Source: Alphaproteobacteria bacterium (GTDB lineage Bacteria; Pseudomonadota; Alphaproteobacteria; Rs-D84). From it: a stretch of DNA of 64,000 nt. The notes under the pieces are model-generated. The model had not been told where the DNA came from, searched no databases, and saw only the letters and a list, made by a program, of their open reading frames with translations. The stretch is from NCBI GenBank assembly GCA_017616785.1, contig JAFZXK010000005.1:49337-113336 (forward strand). Direction: 5' to 3'. The translations under genes and the position numbers were made by a program. Positions 49,114 to 58,739 of this stretch are shown piece by piece; within the stretch, counting starts at the first letter, position 1, and every line of letters begins with the position of its first letter.

Positions 49114-51234
49114 CGACACGAAATAGGATACCGCGATGCCAATGGCCAGAATCGTTCCAAGGGCTGCGACAAGAAAGAAACTTGTAAACGCAAGCAATCC
49201 GAAGCCGATAAAACTTGTTAAAAAAGAATAAAATACCGGTCGCAGTTCGGCGTTTGTTTTGTAATTTATGTGAAATATGGCGTAATCAAGTCCCAAACCA
49301 ATAACTATGAAAAGGCCCAGCAAATGGAAAAATGTTATAGACATTCCAAAAATCGATAAAAGCCCCAATGATACCAGCCCGCCAAGTAATGGCGGTGCCA
49401 AATATCTAAATGCGCGGCGGCGATACAATATGAACAAAACGCCCAACAACATTATGCCACAGATAACCAATAATTTATATGTTTCGTGTGTGTATGATTC
49501 CATTTGGGTTTGTATTTGCTGTGCCACGCCAATAATACGCGCATTTTTATTATCAATTTTTGTATCAAGTGGAACAGTGCTAACCGAATATGTTTTGCCA
49601 TTTGATAGAAAGACAAATTGATGAATCTGATTGGTTAAATCGCCGATATCATCATTGTATATGGTAAGTTCGGGCGTATCGATAAACCTTGGTGTGTTTT
49701 TCAGCGCCAAGGCGCGACGGATATCTTTTACTTTGGCCGCGTACAATGATTTTACCAGGTCGGCATTTTCGATTTGACGCTTTAATGACGGGATAACAGA
49801 CGACACACCGAAAAACTGTATTCTGGAATCCCTTATTTCTTCTTCTGTTTCAAGGACATCTTGAATATCATCGCCGCGCACTATTAAAAATGCGGTTTTG
49901 TCGGACGCGTTTAATTCGCCGATTAGTTTTTCCGAAACCGCCAAATCGCGCGCCGGCCGATACATTGCCGACATATTGTTTTCAATTCGCGCAAACAAAC
50001 ATGCGATTATGGAAACCGCCGCAATACCAATTATAAAATATGGCCGATATTTTTTGTTTACCGGGCGCACGATCACCGATTTTTTCAAAACTATATTTGT
50101 TCGATATTCTATAAATAACTTTATAAATGCATAAATAGCGACGAGTCCAACGATTGTGAACACCGATATCTGTCGCAGCAACGAAACATTTGCGAACAAC
50201 AATGGCACAAAACAAATAAGTGTTGTTAGCAAAGAGTGCAGAATATTTTTGTTCGTCGCAGTGATATCGGCGTCTTTTTCAATACACATAAAATGAAATG
50301 CATAATCTATGCCCAGGCCGATAAGCGATGTACCAAAAACAAAAACCAAGATATGCGGTTCACCAAAACATAAAAATAACGCGATTGTTCCGGCCAAATA
50401 CCCAACAACCAAACTCTTTATTACTGGGAATATAGTTCTTATGTGGCGGAACAGAAAATAATTTAACACAATTACCGCAACCAATGCCAAAATCGATATT
50501 ATACCAAGTTCAATCTTGGTATGGTTATACATTTCGGCGGTATGCGCAGGCGCGCCACCCATATATATTTTTACACTATCGTTTTCAAGATTTTTAACTT
50601 TTGTTTTAAATTGTTCGACACTTTCCGCAAGTTTTGCCCCATCCATTTTTTCGATTGTTATAGGCAACATATAGAAATTATATGGTGCTTTGTATTGCCA
50701 TAAAATTCCGTCTTTCGGCATCCAATTGTTGTTATTTTTGCCAATTTCCGAAACATAATTTGTAAAAAGCAAAAATGGATCCTGGGATAACGGCAATATA
50801 TTTGACATCATGGCGCTTTCAACGCGCGTGCGCGCATTATTCGTTATCGTATCAAATTTGTGTTCTTGTAACAACCGGCGGTCAGCGGCACAGAGCATAA
50901 CATTTCTATATTTACCAAGCGTCGAAATAATCGAATGCACGGACAAGTTTTGCGTCATTATTTCCATTTCCGGGAATTCATCAGAATTCACAATGTTACG
51001 AATTTTATGGGCCACCTTTTCGCCGGAAAACTTGTCCTCGGATTGAACAACAATGTTTATGACCGATGAAAATTTATTTGTAATATCTTGGATTGGCCAC
51101 CCCGTTTTAGAATCAAGATTTATCAATGAATTTAGGTCTGTTTGGAAACGCATTGGCCACCGAAACAACGCAACGCCCAATACCCCAAGGCAAATCAAAG
51201 CCATAAAAATTATACGTTTAACACGCAATTTCAT
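49093..51234 (-). CDS. MMPL/RND-type lipid exporter of the aryl-polyene cluster
   Basis: The 713-residue membrane protein has two halves, each with one helix, a large periplasmic loop and five more helices, as in MMPL/RND exporters. GTSLIGLGIDYAFHFMC and LLGLFIVIGLGLDYAIFH hold the paired acidic transmembrane residues for proton coupling. It would carry the lipid-linked pigment out of the inner membrane to LolA-like partners. It starts within the 3' end of the LolA-like gene (17-base overlap), so the two are coupled. Confidence 0.9.
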   Translation of the reverse strand: MKLRVKRIIFMALICLGVLGVALFRWPMRFQTDLNSLINLDSKTGWPIQDITNKFSSVINIVVQSEDKFSGEKVAHKIRNIVNSDEFPEMEIMTQNLSVHSIISTLGKYRNVMLCAADRRLLQEHKFDTITNNARTRVESAMMSNILPLSQDPFLLFTNYVSEIGKNNNNWMPKDGILWQYKAPYNFYMLPITIEKMDGAKLAESVEQFKTKVKNLENDSVKIYMGGAPAHTAEMYNHTKIELGIISILALVAVIVLNYFLFRHIRTIFPVIKSLVVGYLAGTIALFLCFGEPHILVFVFGTSLIGLGIDYAFHFMCIEKDADITATNKNILHSLLTTLICFVPLLFANVSLLRQISVFTIVGLVAIYAFIKLFIEYRTNIVLKKSVIVRPVNKKYRPYFIIGIAAVSIIACLFARIENNMSAMYRPARDLAVSEKLIGELNASDKTAFLIVRGDDIQDVLETEEEIRDSRIQFFGVSSVIPSLKRQIENADLVKSLYAAKVKDIRRALALKNTPRFIDTPELTIYNDDIGDLTNQIHQFVFLSNGKTYSVSTVPLDTKIDNKNARIIGVAQQIQTQMESYTHETYKLLVICGIMLLGVLFILYRRRAFRYLAPPLLGGLVSLGLLSIFGMSITFFHLLGLFIVIGLGLDYAIFHINYKTNAELRPVFYSFLTSFIGFGLLAFTSFFLVAALGTILAIGIAVSYFVSLYFFRD

Positions 51235-51787
51235 CTTTGATATCCGTATTCATACGATTTAATTTTATGATAACAACCGTTCCATTTTGGTATGTTATGA
51301 TAATTTTTGTTAAATTTGTTGTGGTTCCATACATTATAAAATCTTGTAAAAATTCCGAAACAGAATCGTACCGCGGTTTTGCCGTCAATTGCCATCCGGT
51401 TTTATCGTATTCGGAATAATCAAGATTAAAAACAGTTTCCAAATCCGATGTATCCCCAGACAACGCATTATCTATCATTGCCCGAATATAGTAAAAATAT
51501 GGCAAAGAATCCAAATCTTTGGCTTCACCATCAATGCAATAATTTGTTTTTGTTGATATGAAAACTTGTTTTGTTGGGGTATTTTGTTTCCATATAAAAC
51601 CATTTCCTTTTTCAAATTTTACCACGCCGGTTGCGGTAAATTTCTTGGTTGATTCCGGTATCATTTTGATTTGTTCAAACGATGCGGACACATTACCAAG
51701 GTTTTCCGTAAACACTTCAAACCGTTGCATACCCGCGGCATAAGCACCACAAGAAAAAAAACATAAAAACAATGCAATATATTTCAT
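51218..51787 (-). CDS. LolA-like outer-membrane lipid carrier
   Basis: The 189-residue precursor has a signal peptide (MKYIALFLCFFSCGAYA). The mature protein is beta-rich, with NVSASFEQIKMIPESTKKF, GVVKFEKGNGFIWKQNTPTK and LDSLPYFYYIRAM, the LolA fold. Cluster-specific LolA proteins carry the polyene lipid across the periplasm. The 3' end overlaps the MMPL gene by 17 bases, and the start lies at the end of the thioesterase gene. Confidence 0.85.
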   Translation of the reverse strand: MKYIALFLCFFSCGAYAAGMQRFEVFTENLGNVSASFEQIKMIPESTKKFTATGVVKFEKGNGFIWKQNTPTKQVFISTKTNYCIDGEAKDLDSLPYFYYIRAMIDNALSGDTSDLETVFNLDYSEYDKTGWQLTAKPRYDSVSEFLQDFIMYGTTTNLTKIIITYQNGTVVIIKLNRMNTDIKDEIAC

Positions 51788-52188
51788 GACACACCCCCAA
51801 ATATTTTCAAGAAAGGTTCAGGCAATTGAAAACAACTTTCGTGCGTTTCAATATTGACCACCATCTGTTTTGTTTCCGCCGTAAATATTTTATCATGTGT
51901 ATTCGCGTCCGAAATTTCATATTTGAAAATCAAAAAGTTTTCATTTGATATGTGTGTAATCTTTACGATTATTTTTTGACCGAATATGGCCGGTTTGATA
52001 TATTTGGCCTGCATTGTAACAACCGGAAATGCGTAACCAAGTTTGGCCATATCATCGTAATTCAATGAATATTCATCAAGTAACGCACAACGCGCACCTT
52101 CCATGTACTTTAGATAATTTCCATGCCACACAACCCGCATAGGGTCCAAGTCATAAAAAGGAACAATTATTTCAATCTCTTTTTGCAT
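51784..52188 (-). CDS. Acyl-thioesterase (4-hydroxybenzoyl-CoA thioesterase type)
   Basis: The 134-residue hotdog protein has IVPFYDLDPMRVVWHGNYLK (the D-x-D-x-M-x-V-x-H-x-N-Y signature) and ARCALLDEYSL, then KLGYAFPVVTMQAKYIKPA. In aryl-polyene clusters it releases or edits the ACP-bound product. The start at 52188 gives the family length; the nine-residue longer form is possible. It overlaps the glycosyltransferase-like gene upstream by 17 bases and LolA by four. Confidence 0.87.
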   Translation of the reverse strand: MQKEIEIIVPFYDLDPMRVVWHGNYLKYMEGARCALLDEYSLNYDDMAKLGYAFPVVTMQAKYIKPAIFGQKIIVKITHISNENFLIFKYEISDANTHDKIFTAETKQMVVNIETHESCFQLPEPFLKIFGGVS

Positions 52189-52906
52189 GTCGAAAAATCC
52201 TTTTGCATATTCCAAACGGCATTATTACACATAAATATGTATGTAGCAAGGATATGTATAAATTATCCCGCAACATTCTGAAATTTGACCGACCATTTGG
52301 TGGATATATTACACGCGTTGGCACAGGTATAATTTTTAGGCCCCGCCAATAAAGTTTTACCAAAATTTCAATATCAAACCCCATGCGATGAAAATGCAGA
52401 TGTTTCATTTCGGCACATGTATCCAACAATGGATAAACCCGCATACCACACATTGCGTCCGGCATATTTATATTTAATGTTTCAAACGCCACCCAAAAGT
52501 CCGTTACTTTGCGTCCGATGCGTCGCGCGCGGGGGGCACTGTTGTCATATATCGGGTTACCAATGATTAAATACAATGGATTTTCTTTCGCGATATCCAA
52601 AAACTTTTTAACATCGGCAACATCGTGTTGTCCGTCCGCATCTATTTGCAAACCATGTGTAAAACCCATATCTTTGGCGGCATTGAATCCCGCCTTCATC
52701 GCACTGCCCTTGCCACCATTTGGCGTTTTATAAATATATTTGAAGCCATGCGTTTTGCATATTCGTTCCAAATGCGCCGATTGATCTGGTTCACTGCCAT
52801 CATCAATTACAATTGTCGGGATGCCACTTTCCGCAATCCGCGGAGAAAATAATTCAAACGCATCCGAATGATTATAACAAGGAATAATTATTACGGGTCT
52901 AAACAT
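52172..52906 (-). CDS. Family 2 glycosyltransferase (DPM1-like) of the aryl-polyene cluster
   Basis: The 244-residue product has VIIIPCYNHSDAFELFS, TIVIDDGSEPDQ, NGGKGSAMKAGF and LQIDADGQHDVADVKKFL, the dolichol-phosphate-mannose-synthase type of GT2. It would attach the sugar or lipid head of the pigment anchor. The start at 52906 has the RBS GGGGGC. It overlaps its neighbours on both sides and so belongs to the same operon. Confidence 0.88.
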   Translation of the reverse strand: MFRPVIIIPCYNHSDAFELFSPRIAESGIPTIVIDDGSEPDQSAHLERICKTHGFKYIYKTPNGGKGSAMKAGFNAAKDMGFTHGLQIDADGQHDVADVKKFLDIAKENPLYLIIGNPIYDNSAPRARRIGRKVTDFWVAFETLNINMPDAMCGMRVYPLLDTCAEMKHLHFHRMGFDIEILVKLYWRGLKIIPVPTRVIYPPNGRSNFRMLRDNLYISLLHTYLCVIMPFGICKRIFRHAKRD

Positions 52907-54590
52907 CGCGGCCCCCATGAATAACTATTTTCCCAGTCGAACAAATTTTTTCTTTTTGCGAATAACAAAAACCATATTCATTTTCGTTTATTCGCGTCAA
53001 TTCCAGATGAGTTAAGGTATCAGGCAAAATCACAGAAGAATATTTTAACTTTACAACATCAAACGCAGACACATTAATATGGAAAAACAGACGAATAAAG
53101 TAAAACACAAAATGCATTTGAATTACGCCCGGCAATATTGGGAATTCCGGGAAATGCCCGTTAAAATATGCACTGTCCCCAAGGAAAGTTAAATCCGCGG
53201 CCATTTGCGAATCTGTTTTTATAACATTTTGCATAATCGGTTCAACAACCGATGAATTTAAGATTGCCAATATATCACTTTGCACAAATTTTCCTTGGGC
53301 ATTGGTTGGAATTTTGTGAACAATCCGCACACAGCGTGGCAATGCAACATTTGGCACAAAGCCCGACAAATAATTTTTTATTTCATTTATGAAGACGCGC
53401 CGGCCAACGGTTATTATTCTTTGTACGCCTTTATCGGTCAATTCAATTACAGTTCCAATGATATCACGCACGCCCTTGCGCATTTTGGTACAATATGCGC
53501 GCGAAATAAATTCATTATTACCAAGATGCGTTTCCATATCCGCAAGGGAAATTCTTTCTTCGGCGATTTTAACAACCCTATCGGCACGACCAAGCAATTT
53601 GAAATGCGCATCGTCAATCATTTCAACCGCATCAGACATTAAATATGGGGATTGAAAGCAATACGGCGAACTTATCGACAAACAACCATTTTCAATCGAA
53701 ACATTAACATCATCAAACAAAGTCCAGATTTCTCCGTTTCCTTGTTGTCGATATGCGACGCCACCGGTTTCGGTACTGCCAAACACTTCAAAAGGTGAAA
53801 CGCCGAACATGGCGTGCACAGATGCGGATGTTTTTGCGTGCAATAAACTGCCCGATGTGAATATCCCAAGACAATTATTTGGAAATTCATATTGCCCGCC
53901 GTATTTTGTTATTTCATCAAGGAAAGATGGTGTGGTTATAAATAATATTTGTTTGTATGATTCTTGTTTTACAATCAATTCTTCAGGCGTAAAAATCATG
54001 TCCATATCAACGGGCATGCCACCAACAATTGGGAACAAAACCCGCCAAAGAATACCATACATGTGGTGCGGCATAATAGATGCAACGACCACAGGCAACA
54101 TTGCAATTTGATTTGCGTGCATATGTGTGTGATATTGAACCTCACACAATAACATTGCCATCGTTTTCTTTATTTGCTTTGGCGTTCCCGTTGAACCGGA
54201 AGTAAAGAAATACACTGTTCCCGCCGATATGTCCGACATATTCCATTTAATCGGTTCGCATGTGGTATTTGGTAACACTTTGGTAAACCCAGGATATTCA
54301 TCCAAAGAATCAGTTACGACAACATTTGTTAAATTCCCGTAAATATGCGCATTCTGTGGTGTTAGCAACCCCGGCAGTGCAACATTTTTGTGCGCACAGA
54401 GTAGTCCAAAGAAACAAACGCAAAACAAATAGAAATTGTTTTGAATATAAAGCGCAACCGTATCATTACTGATTTCGCCAAAATAATTTGCAAAACGGCC
54501 GACATCCGTTACGAATTGGCCATAACTTATGGTTTTTGTGCCATTACAAAATAATGTATCGGTGTTTGCAAAGGGATTATTTATTTGCAT
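52899..54590 (-). CDS. AMP-dependent ligase fused to a FabA/ApeI-like hotdog dehydratase
   Basis: The 563-residue product has two parts. Residues 1-440 are an ANL-type ligase: FFTSGSTGTPK at 129-138, FEVFGSTETGGVAY, LLGRADRVVKIAEERI and the C-terminal Lys in NAQGKFV. It would activate the aryl starter acid. Residues of about 460-563 are a hotdog dehydratase, with YFNGHFPEFPILPGVIQMHF. In characterised clusters the two are usually separate proteins (ApeH and ApeI). It starts within the end of the preceding membrane protein gene and overlaps the GT2 gene. Confidence 0.87.
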   Translation of the reverse strand: MQINNPFANTDTLFCNGTKTISYGQFVTDVGRFANYFGEISNDTVALYIQNNFYLFCVCFFGLLCAHKNVALPGLLTPQNAHIYGNLTNVVVTDSLDEYPGFTKVLPNTTCEPIKWNMSDISAGTVYFFTSGSTGTPKQIKKTMAMLLCEVQYHTHMHANQIAMLPVVVASIMPHHMYGILWRVLFPIVGGMPVDMDMIFTPEELIVKQESYKQILFITTPSFLDEITKYGGQYEFPNNCLGIFTSGSLLHAKTSASVHAMFGVSPFEVFGSTETGGVAYRQQGNGEIWTLFDDVNVSIENGCLSISSPYCFQSPYLMSDAVEMIDDAHFKLLGRADRVVKIAEERISLADMETHLGNNEFISRAYCTKMRKGVRDIIGTVIELTDKGVQRIITVGRRVFINEIKNYLSGFVPNVALPRCVRIVHKIPTNAQGKFVQSDILAILNSSVVEPIMQNVIKTDSQMAADLTFLGDSAYFNGHFPEFPILPGVIQMHFVFYFIRLFFHINVSAFDVVKLKYSSVILPDTLTHLELTRINENEYGFCYSQKEKICSTGKIVIHGGRDV

Positions 54591-55137
54591 TTATACCCCC
54601 CCGGCGCACAATGTATTCACCGACTATCATTATTCCAATCAAACAATATGAAATCAGCCCATTATAAAGTGTCCATATCCAATCAGACATAAAAACAGTT
54701 ACAAACGAAATGCCTGTATTTATTGCCATAAATATCGCCCATGCAATTGTTGCGCGGCGGGCGTATAACTTTGCCGCACCGTCCATTTTATACTTCATTT
54801 TTTCACCGAACCGTTGAATCAACGGCACATTCCAAAGCGAAACAGTAAACGCCGCACAAACCAACGCATTCATCAATACCGGATAAAGTTTAAGGAATAT
54901 TTCGCAATCAGAAATCATGGCAAGGCACGCCAAAATAATCCCGCACAATCCCATCCATATATTTTTGTGTCGTGTCAAAGCAATCAACACAAAACAAACC
55001 AAAACCAACCCAAACATTCGCACAGAAAAACCATGTCGCAACGCAAAAAAGACGGCGATTGGATACGCAATTGCAACCAAAAACGAAAGTATCTTAATCG
55101 GCCGAATTGACAATTTTTTCAATTGCATCAACGACAT
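54577..55137 (-). CDS. COG4648-type membrane protein of the aryl-polyene cluster
   Basis: The 186-residue product has about six membrane helices (SFLVAIAYPIAVFFAL, GLVLVCFVLIAL, and four more), with WNVPLIQRFGEKMK in a loop. Small membrane proteins of this type are regular members of aryl-polyene clusters; their role is not known. It could start at the second Met (55128); both starts overlap the ACP gene upstream by about 40 bases, an unusually long overlap. Confidence 0.8.
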   Translation of the reverse strand: MSLMQLKKLSIRPIKILSFLVAIAYPIAVFFALRHGFSVRMFGLVLVCFVLIALTRHKNIWMGLCGIILACLAMISDCEIFLKLYPVLMNALVCAAFTVSLWNVPLIQRFGEKMKYKMDGAAKLYARRATIAWAIFMAINTGISFVTVFMSDWIWTLYNGLISYCLIGIMIVGEYIVRRGGINANK

Positions 55138-55348
55138 CCTGTAAAGTGGAGATTTGTTTGAAATCTTCGGGTTTTACCCTTACATTGATAATTTTTTGCA
55201 AACGCACGATTAAATCGACCGCATCTATGCTGTCCAAATCTAAATCTTCGACCAATTTGGCGTTCAATGTTACAATTTCCGGCTTGCAATCAAAATCTTT
55301 GATCAAAATTTCCGAAATGTGCTTAAAAATTTCATCTTTTGTGTACAT
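55094..55348 (-). CDS. Acyl carrier protein
   Basis: The 84-residue acidic protein has the phosphopantetheine site in EDLDLDSIDAVDL, with Ser40. It carries the growing polyene together with the second ACP, 6 bp upstream. Its 3' end overlaps the membrane protein gene. Confidence 0.9.
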   Translation of the reverse strand: MYTKDEIFKHISEILIKDFDCKPEIVTLNAKLVEDLDLDSIDAVDLIVRLQKIINVRVKPEDFKQISTLQDVVDAIEKIVNSAD

Positions 55349-55354
55349 GGTTAC

Positions 55355-55630
55355 CTACTCCAAATTCATACCTGTTGATGCGGCGATATATTTCGCCAAT
55401 GTCGCCACCGACTTAAAATGTTCCTTGTTTTCTTGCTTGTCCGCCTTGAACGTGACACCGTAACGCTTTTTTAACGCCATTCCCAATTCCAATGCGTCAA
55501 TGGAATCAAGCCCCAAACCATCACCAAACAGCGGTTCATCCGTTACGATATCCGCGGCGGTAACGTCTTCAAGGTCCAGTGATGATACGATTATTTCTTT
55601 GATTTCTAATTCAAGTTCTTGCTTTTTCAT
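55355..55630 (-). CDS. Acyl carrier protein
   Basis: The 91-residue acidic protein has GDGLGLDSIDALELGM with Ser43 as the phosphopantetheine site. It is the first of two ACPs and is preceded by a possible promoter, TTGACA with TATTCT at 17 bp, just upstream (about 55660-55690). Confidence 0.9.
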   Translation of the reverse strand: MKKQELELEIKEIIVSSLDLEDVTAADIVTDEPLFGDGLGLDSIDALELGMALKKRYGVTFKADKQENKEHFKSVATLAKYIAASTGMNLE

Positions 55631-55698
55631 AGTATTACATTCCTAATCTTTCAAATGACACGCCAAGAATAAAAAACTTTATGTTTAATGTCAAGCGC

Positions 55699-56442
55699 TT
55701 ATGGTGCAAACATAGCATTTGATGCAATGCGCGTTACCGAGATTGCCTCGTCCCGCATCGACCGATTTTCCGTCGTTTTATAAGTAATCGCATTTTTCAA
55801 CTTTAATGTATAAACCGATGTTTTATCACCAACATCGTACCATTTCTGTCTTTTTCCCAATATTCGCGGGCAATTTTCGATGTGTATCGGCAAAATCGGT
55901 TTCTTGGTTTTTATATGCAAATATGCAAAGCCGCGGTGCAAATGTACCTTGCGATTATCGACCGTACGTGTTCCTTCGGGAAAAACAACAATGTTATATC
56001 CGGCATCCAAAAAAGCCGACCCCCTTGCAATAAATTCTTCGGCACTGATATCATTTGGCAAGTAAATGTTACGAATAACACCCCTTATAAACAAATTGTG
56101 AAATAAACTTTTTTTGACAACACATACGCATTTAGGAATTAAAGATATCAAAATAACAACATCTATCAAAGACGGATGATTTGCCACAATTATATGACCA
56201 CTTATTTTTCTAAGTTCCTTGATTTCGTTGCATTTTACAGATATAAGTCGCATCCAACACATCAACCAAACAAAAAACTTCCAAGACCCATGAATTGATT
56301 GCGACAAAATTTTTCTTCTTGGTTCGGGTTTGCGATACAACAAAAGCATAACCGGGAAAATAATTCCGCCAAGGCAAAGCGCCCCGCCACCGAATATCGC
56401 GAAACAGAGCAAACACAAAAAACTGCGCATTATGCGTATCAT
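55699..56442 (-). CDS. PlsC-like 1-acylglycerol-3-phosphate acyltransferase
   Basis: The 247-residue membrane protein has two N-terminal helices and then HIIVANHPSLIDVVI, with a NHPSLID variant of the NHxxxxD motif, followed by VVFPEGTRT. This is the PlsC family. It is the second acyltransferase of the cluster and probably builds the lipid anchor. The start overlaps the ketosynthase-like gene by four bases (ATGA). Confidence 0.87.
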   Translation of the reverse strand: MIRIMRSFLCLLCFAIFGGGALCLGGIIFPVMLLLYRKPEPRRKILSQSIHGSWKFFVWLMCWMRLISVKCNEIKELRKISGHIIVANHPSLIDVVILISLIPKCVCVVKKSLFHNLFIRGVIRNIYLPNDISAEEFIARGSAFLDAGYNIVVFPEGTRTVDNRKVHLHRGFAYLHIKTKKPILPIHIENCPRILGKRQKWYDVGDKTSVYTLKLKNAITYKTTENRSMRDEAISVTRIASNAMFAP

Positions 56443-57068
56443 TTGTCCACCATTTTCCAACAAGATGCCGATATTTCACCACCATTTTCTAAGAAATTCG
56501 CCACCGCATCAAAAGTTAGCGCACCTCGTTCATATTCGTCGTATTCCAATGTAACCCCGCGTTTTCCCGACCCAGACAACATAACCGCCATCCCATGTGC
56601 GGAAACCCGCGATTCAAGAAACGGTTCATACATTTCGGGGGATTTTTCTTCGGCATAAATGAACAGTACCGGCCCCCGTGCCATTAATGCCGCAAGTATC
56701 CCAGATTCCAATGTTCGCGCACCCGCCGCAATTGAAGTATATGAATTCTTGTTTTTTGTAAGTATGGAAAACGCACCCGCCGCCGCGTTATGCACAGAAT
56801 TGCTAAACCCCGCAGGCGACATTTCAGAATCCGTATGGAATTGGGTTATAAGTTTTATTGTTTGTTGCCATTCGCCATATCTTGATGCAAATATAATTTG
56901 GTAATTTGCATCTTTTGGTGCAACACGGTTTGCCACCCCAAGGGCGATTTTCTGTAAATCGGTCATGCGACGCCGCACCATTGGCGGAATAAAAGAAACA
57001 TCCGGCAATTTTTCATTGTCAGATTCGCGCCATATGTAAAATCCGTTTATACAAATTGTGTTATTCAT
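56439..57068 (-). CDS. Ketosynthase-like chain-length factor (ApeC-type)
   Basis: The 209-residue product has VSFIPPMVRRRMTDLQKIAL, SPAGFSNSVHNAAAGAFSI and TSIAAGARTLESGILAALM, the pattern of the ketoacyl-synthase-like N-terminal fold (Ketoacyl-synt_2). The catalytic Cys is missing, as expected for the ApeC chain-length factor that pairs with the ApeO ketosynthase. The start at 57068 has no clear RBS. It is the first gene of the leftward operon, in the divergent promoter region with 57149. Confidence 0.83.
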   Translation of the reverse strand: MNNTICINGFYIWRESDNEKLPDVSFIPPMVRRRMTDLQKIALGVANRVAPKDANYQIIFASRYGEWQQTIKLITQFHTDSEMSPAGFSNSVHNAAAGAFSILTKNKNSYTSIAAGARTLESGILAALMARGPVLFIYAEEKSPEMYEPFLESRVSAHGMAVMLSGSGKRGVTLEYDEYERGALTFDAVANFLENGGEISASCWKMVDK

Positions 57069-57148
57069 ACTTGCAAAAAAAGATTGTTTATACAATACTT
57101 AGCGCAAGTATAATAGGATTTAATGCCGTTTGCAAGTGGGTTTTGAAT
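57069..57148. promoter_or_regulatory. Divergent control region of the aryl-polyene operons
   Basis: TATAAT lies at 57109-57114. ACTTGC at 57069-57074 and GCAAGT at 57104-57109 and 57132-57137 are possible operator half-sites. A TTGTTT is 19 bp upstream of the TATAAT, a long spacer. Only 80 bp separate the divergent starts. Confidence 0.5.
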
Positions 57149-58267
57149 ATGAATTTTGTGCTAACACATCTTGGTTTTGTTTGTGCGCTTGGGACAGATA
57201 TCGCGACCATAATACACAACGCAAAAAATGGTAACACAGGTATAGATGTGGATGGCGATGCTGTGCCGTTCGGTGGCGTTGCAATTGAAACAAAACACAA
57301 TATGCGATTTTATGATTTATTGCTTGGCGCATTAAATCAAATCATGCCTGCCATAAAAGATATAAAAACAAAATATGGCGCCGCGCGGCTTGGCATTGTT
57401 TTGGGTGCAAGTAACACCGCTGTTCACGAAGCGCAAAAGCATATCGACCATAAATTATCCACCGGAATTATGCCTGATGAGTTTTCTGTATCCATGCTTG
57501 AACTTGGATCACCTGCCGAAATGTTGCGCGACACCGTTGGATTTCATGGACCTGCATTCACAATATCTACGGCATGTTCATCAAGTGTCAAGGCACTTGA
57601 TTCCGCACGCGATTTAATCAGAAACGGTATTTGCGATGCGGTTTTATGTGGTGGTGTCGATGCAAGGTGCGATTTTGCGTTAAATGGTTTTGATTCACTT
57701 GAAGCATTATCGCATAAAATGACCAACCCAATGTCGAAAAATCGTGATGGAATCAACCTTGGCGAATGTGCGGCATTATTTATTATGCAACGCGGTGATA
57801 ATGATATTTATGTCCGTGGTTTTGGCGAAACATCCGATGCATATCATCCAACCGCGCCCGACCCAAGTGGCGCGGGCGCCGTGGAATCAATGCGCGCGGC
57901 CATCCGCGATGCAAATTTATCCGCATCGGACATCGGTTACATAAACATGCATGGGACGGGCACAATTGCCAACGACGCGATGGAATCCAAGGCGATATAT
58001 GAAATCTTTGGTGACCAAGTAATTTGCGCATCGACCAAGCCATTGACCGGCCATTGCCTTGGCGCGGCGGGCGCATGTTCGGTTGCACTTTCGTGGTTGA
58101 TGTTGAATAATGATTTTATTATTCCGCATGTCTATGACGGTATGTTCGCGGATGACTGTGCACCGATACACCTTGCAAAAGGGACCGAGGTGACCAATGT
58201 AAAAAACATTTTATGTAACGCTTTTGCCTTTGGGGGCAGCAATTCAACAGTAATAATAGGTAAATAG
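57149..58267 (+). CDS. apeO: 3-oxoacyl-ACP synthase (ApeO-type ketosynthase)
   Basis: The 372-residue condensing enzyme has the KAS II-type active site: STACSSSVKAL with the catalytic Cys, YINMHGTGT and LTGHCLGAAG with the two His residues, and NAFAFGGSN. It extends the polyene chain together with the chain-length factor encoded divergently. The gene opens a four-gene rightward operon, KS-DH-KR-KS. The start at 57149 is chosen by family length. Confidence 0.87.
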   Translation: MNFVLTHLGFVCALGTDIATIIHNAKNGNTGIDVDGDAVPFGGVAIETKHNMRFYDLLLGALNQIMPAIKDIKTKYGAARLGIVLGASNTAVHEAQKHIDHKLSTGIMPDEFSVSMLELGSPAEMLRDTVGFHGPAFTISTACSSSVKALDSARDLIRNGICDAVLCGGVDARCDFALNGFDSLEALSHKMTNPMSKNRDGINLGECAALFIMQRGDNDIYVRGFGETSDAYHPTAPDPSGAGAVESMRAAIRDANLSASDIGYINMHGTGTIANDAMESKAIYEIFGDQVICASTKPLTGHCLGAAGACSVALSWLMLNNDFIIPHVYDGMFADDCAPIHLAKGTEVTNVKNILCNAFAFGGSNSTVIIGK

Positions 58268-58268
58268 C

Positions 58269-58739
58269 ATGGAAAACTATAATATATCTGATTTATTGCC
58301 ACATCGGCCACCGATGCAGTTGATTACCGCGGTGGAATCGGTGGACTTTGATGCAAAGACATTGGTTGCGCGGGTTGATGTTACAAAAAACGATTTAATT
58401 TATGATGAAAGAATCGACGGAATACCGTCATGGATATCACTTGAATACATGGCCCAAGCGGTCGGCTGTTTCATTGGTGCCGCAGACCGGCGCTGCGACC
58501 CATTATCTGTGCCCGCGGTGGGTTTTGTGTTGGGTTCACGAAAACTTAGCGTAAATATACCGACATATCTTACGGGCCAAAGTTATTTCGTGCATGTAAA
58601 GTCGGTTTTTTATGATAAAAACATTGCAAACTTTGATTGCCAAATATACAATTCAGATAACGAACTTGTTGCAACGGGCGCGATAAACGTATTTCGTCCG
58701 GACGACATTAAACAATTTATGGATGCACAAAATGAATAA
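58269..58739 (+). CDS. apeP: 3-hydroxyacyl-ACP dehydratase (ApeP-type hotdog)
   Basis: The 156-residue hotdog protein has LPHRPPMQLITAVESVD with the His of the HRPPM motif and SWISLEYMAQAVGCFIGA with the Glu. ApeP works with ApeI in dehydration of the polyene chain. It lies one base after the ApeO stop. Confidence 0.85.
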   Translation: MENYNISDLLPHRPPMQLITAVESVDFDAKTLVARVDVTKNDLIYDERIDGIPSWISLEYMAQAVGCFIGAADRRCDPLSVPAVGFVLGSRKLSVNIPTYLTGQSYFVHVKSVFYDKNIANFDCQIYNSDNELVATGAINVFRPDDIKQFMDAQNE

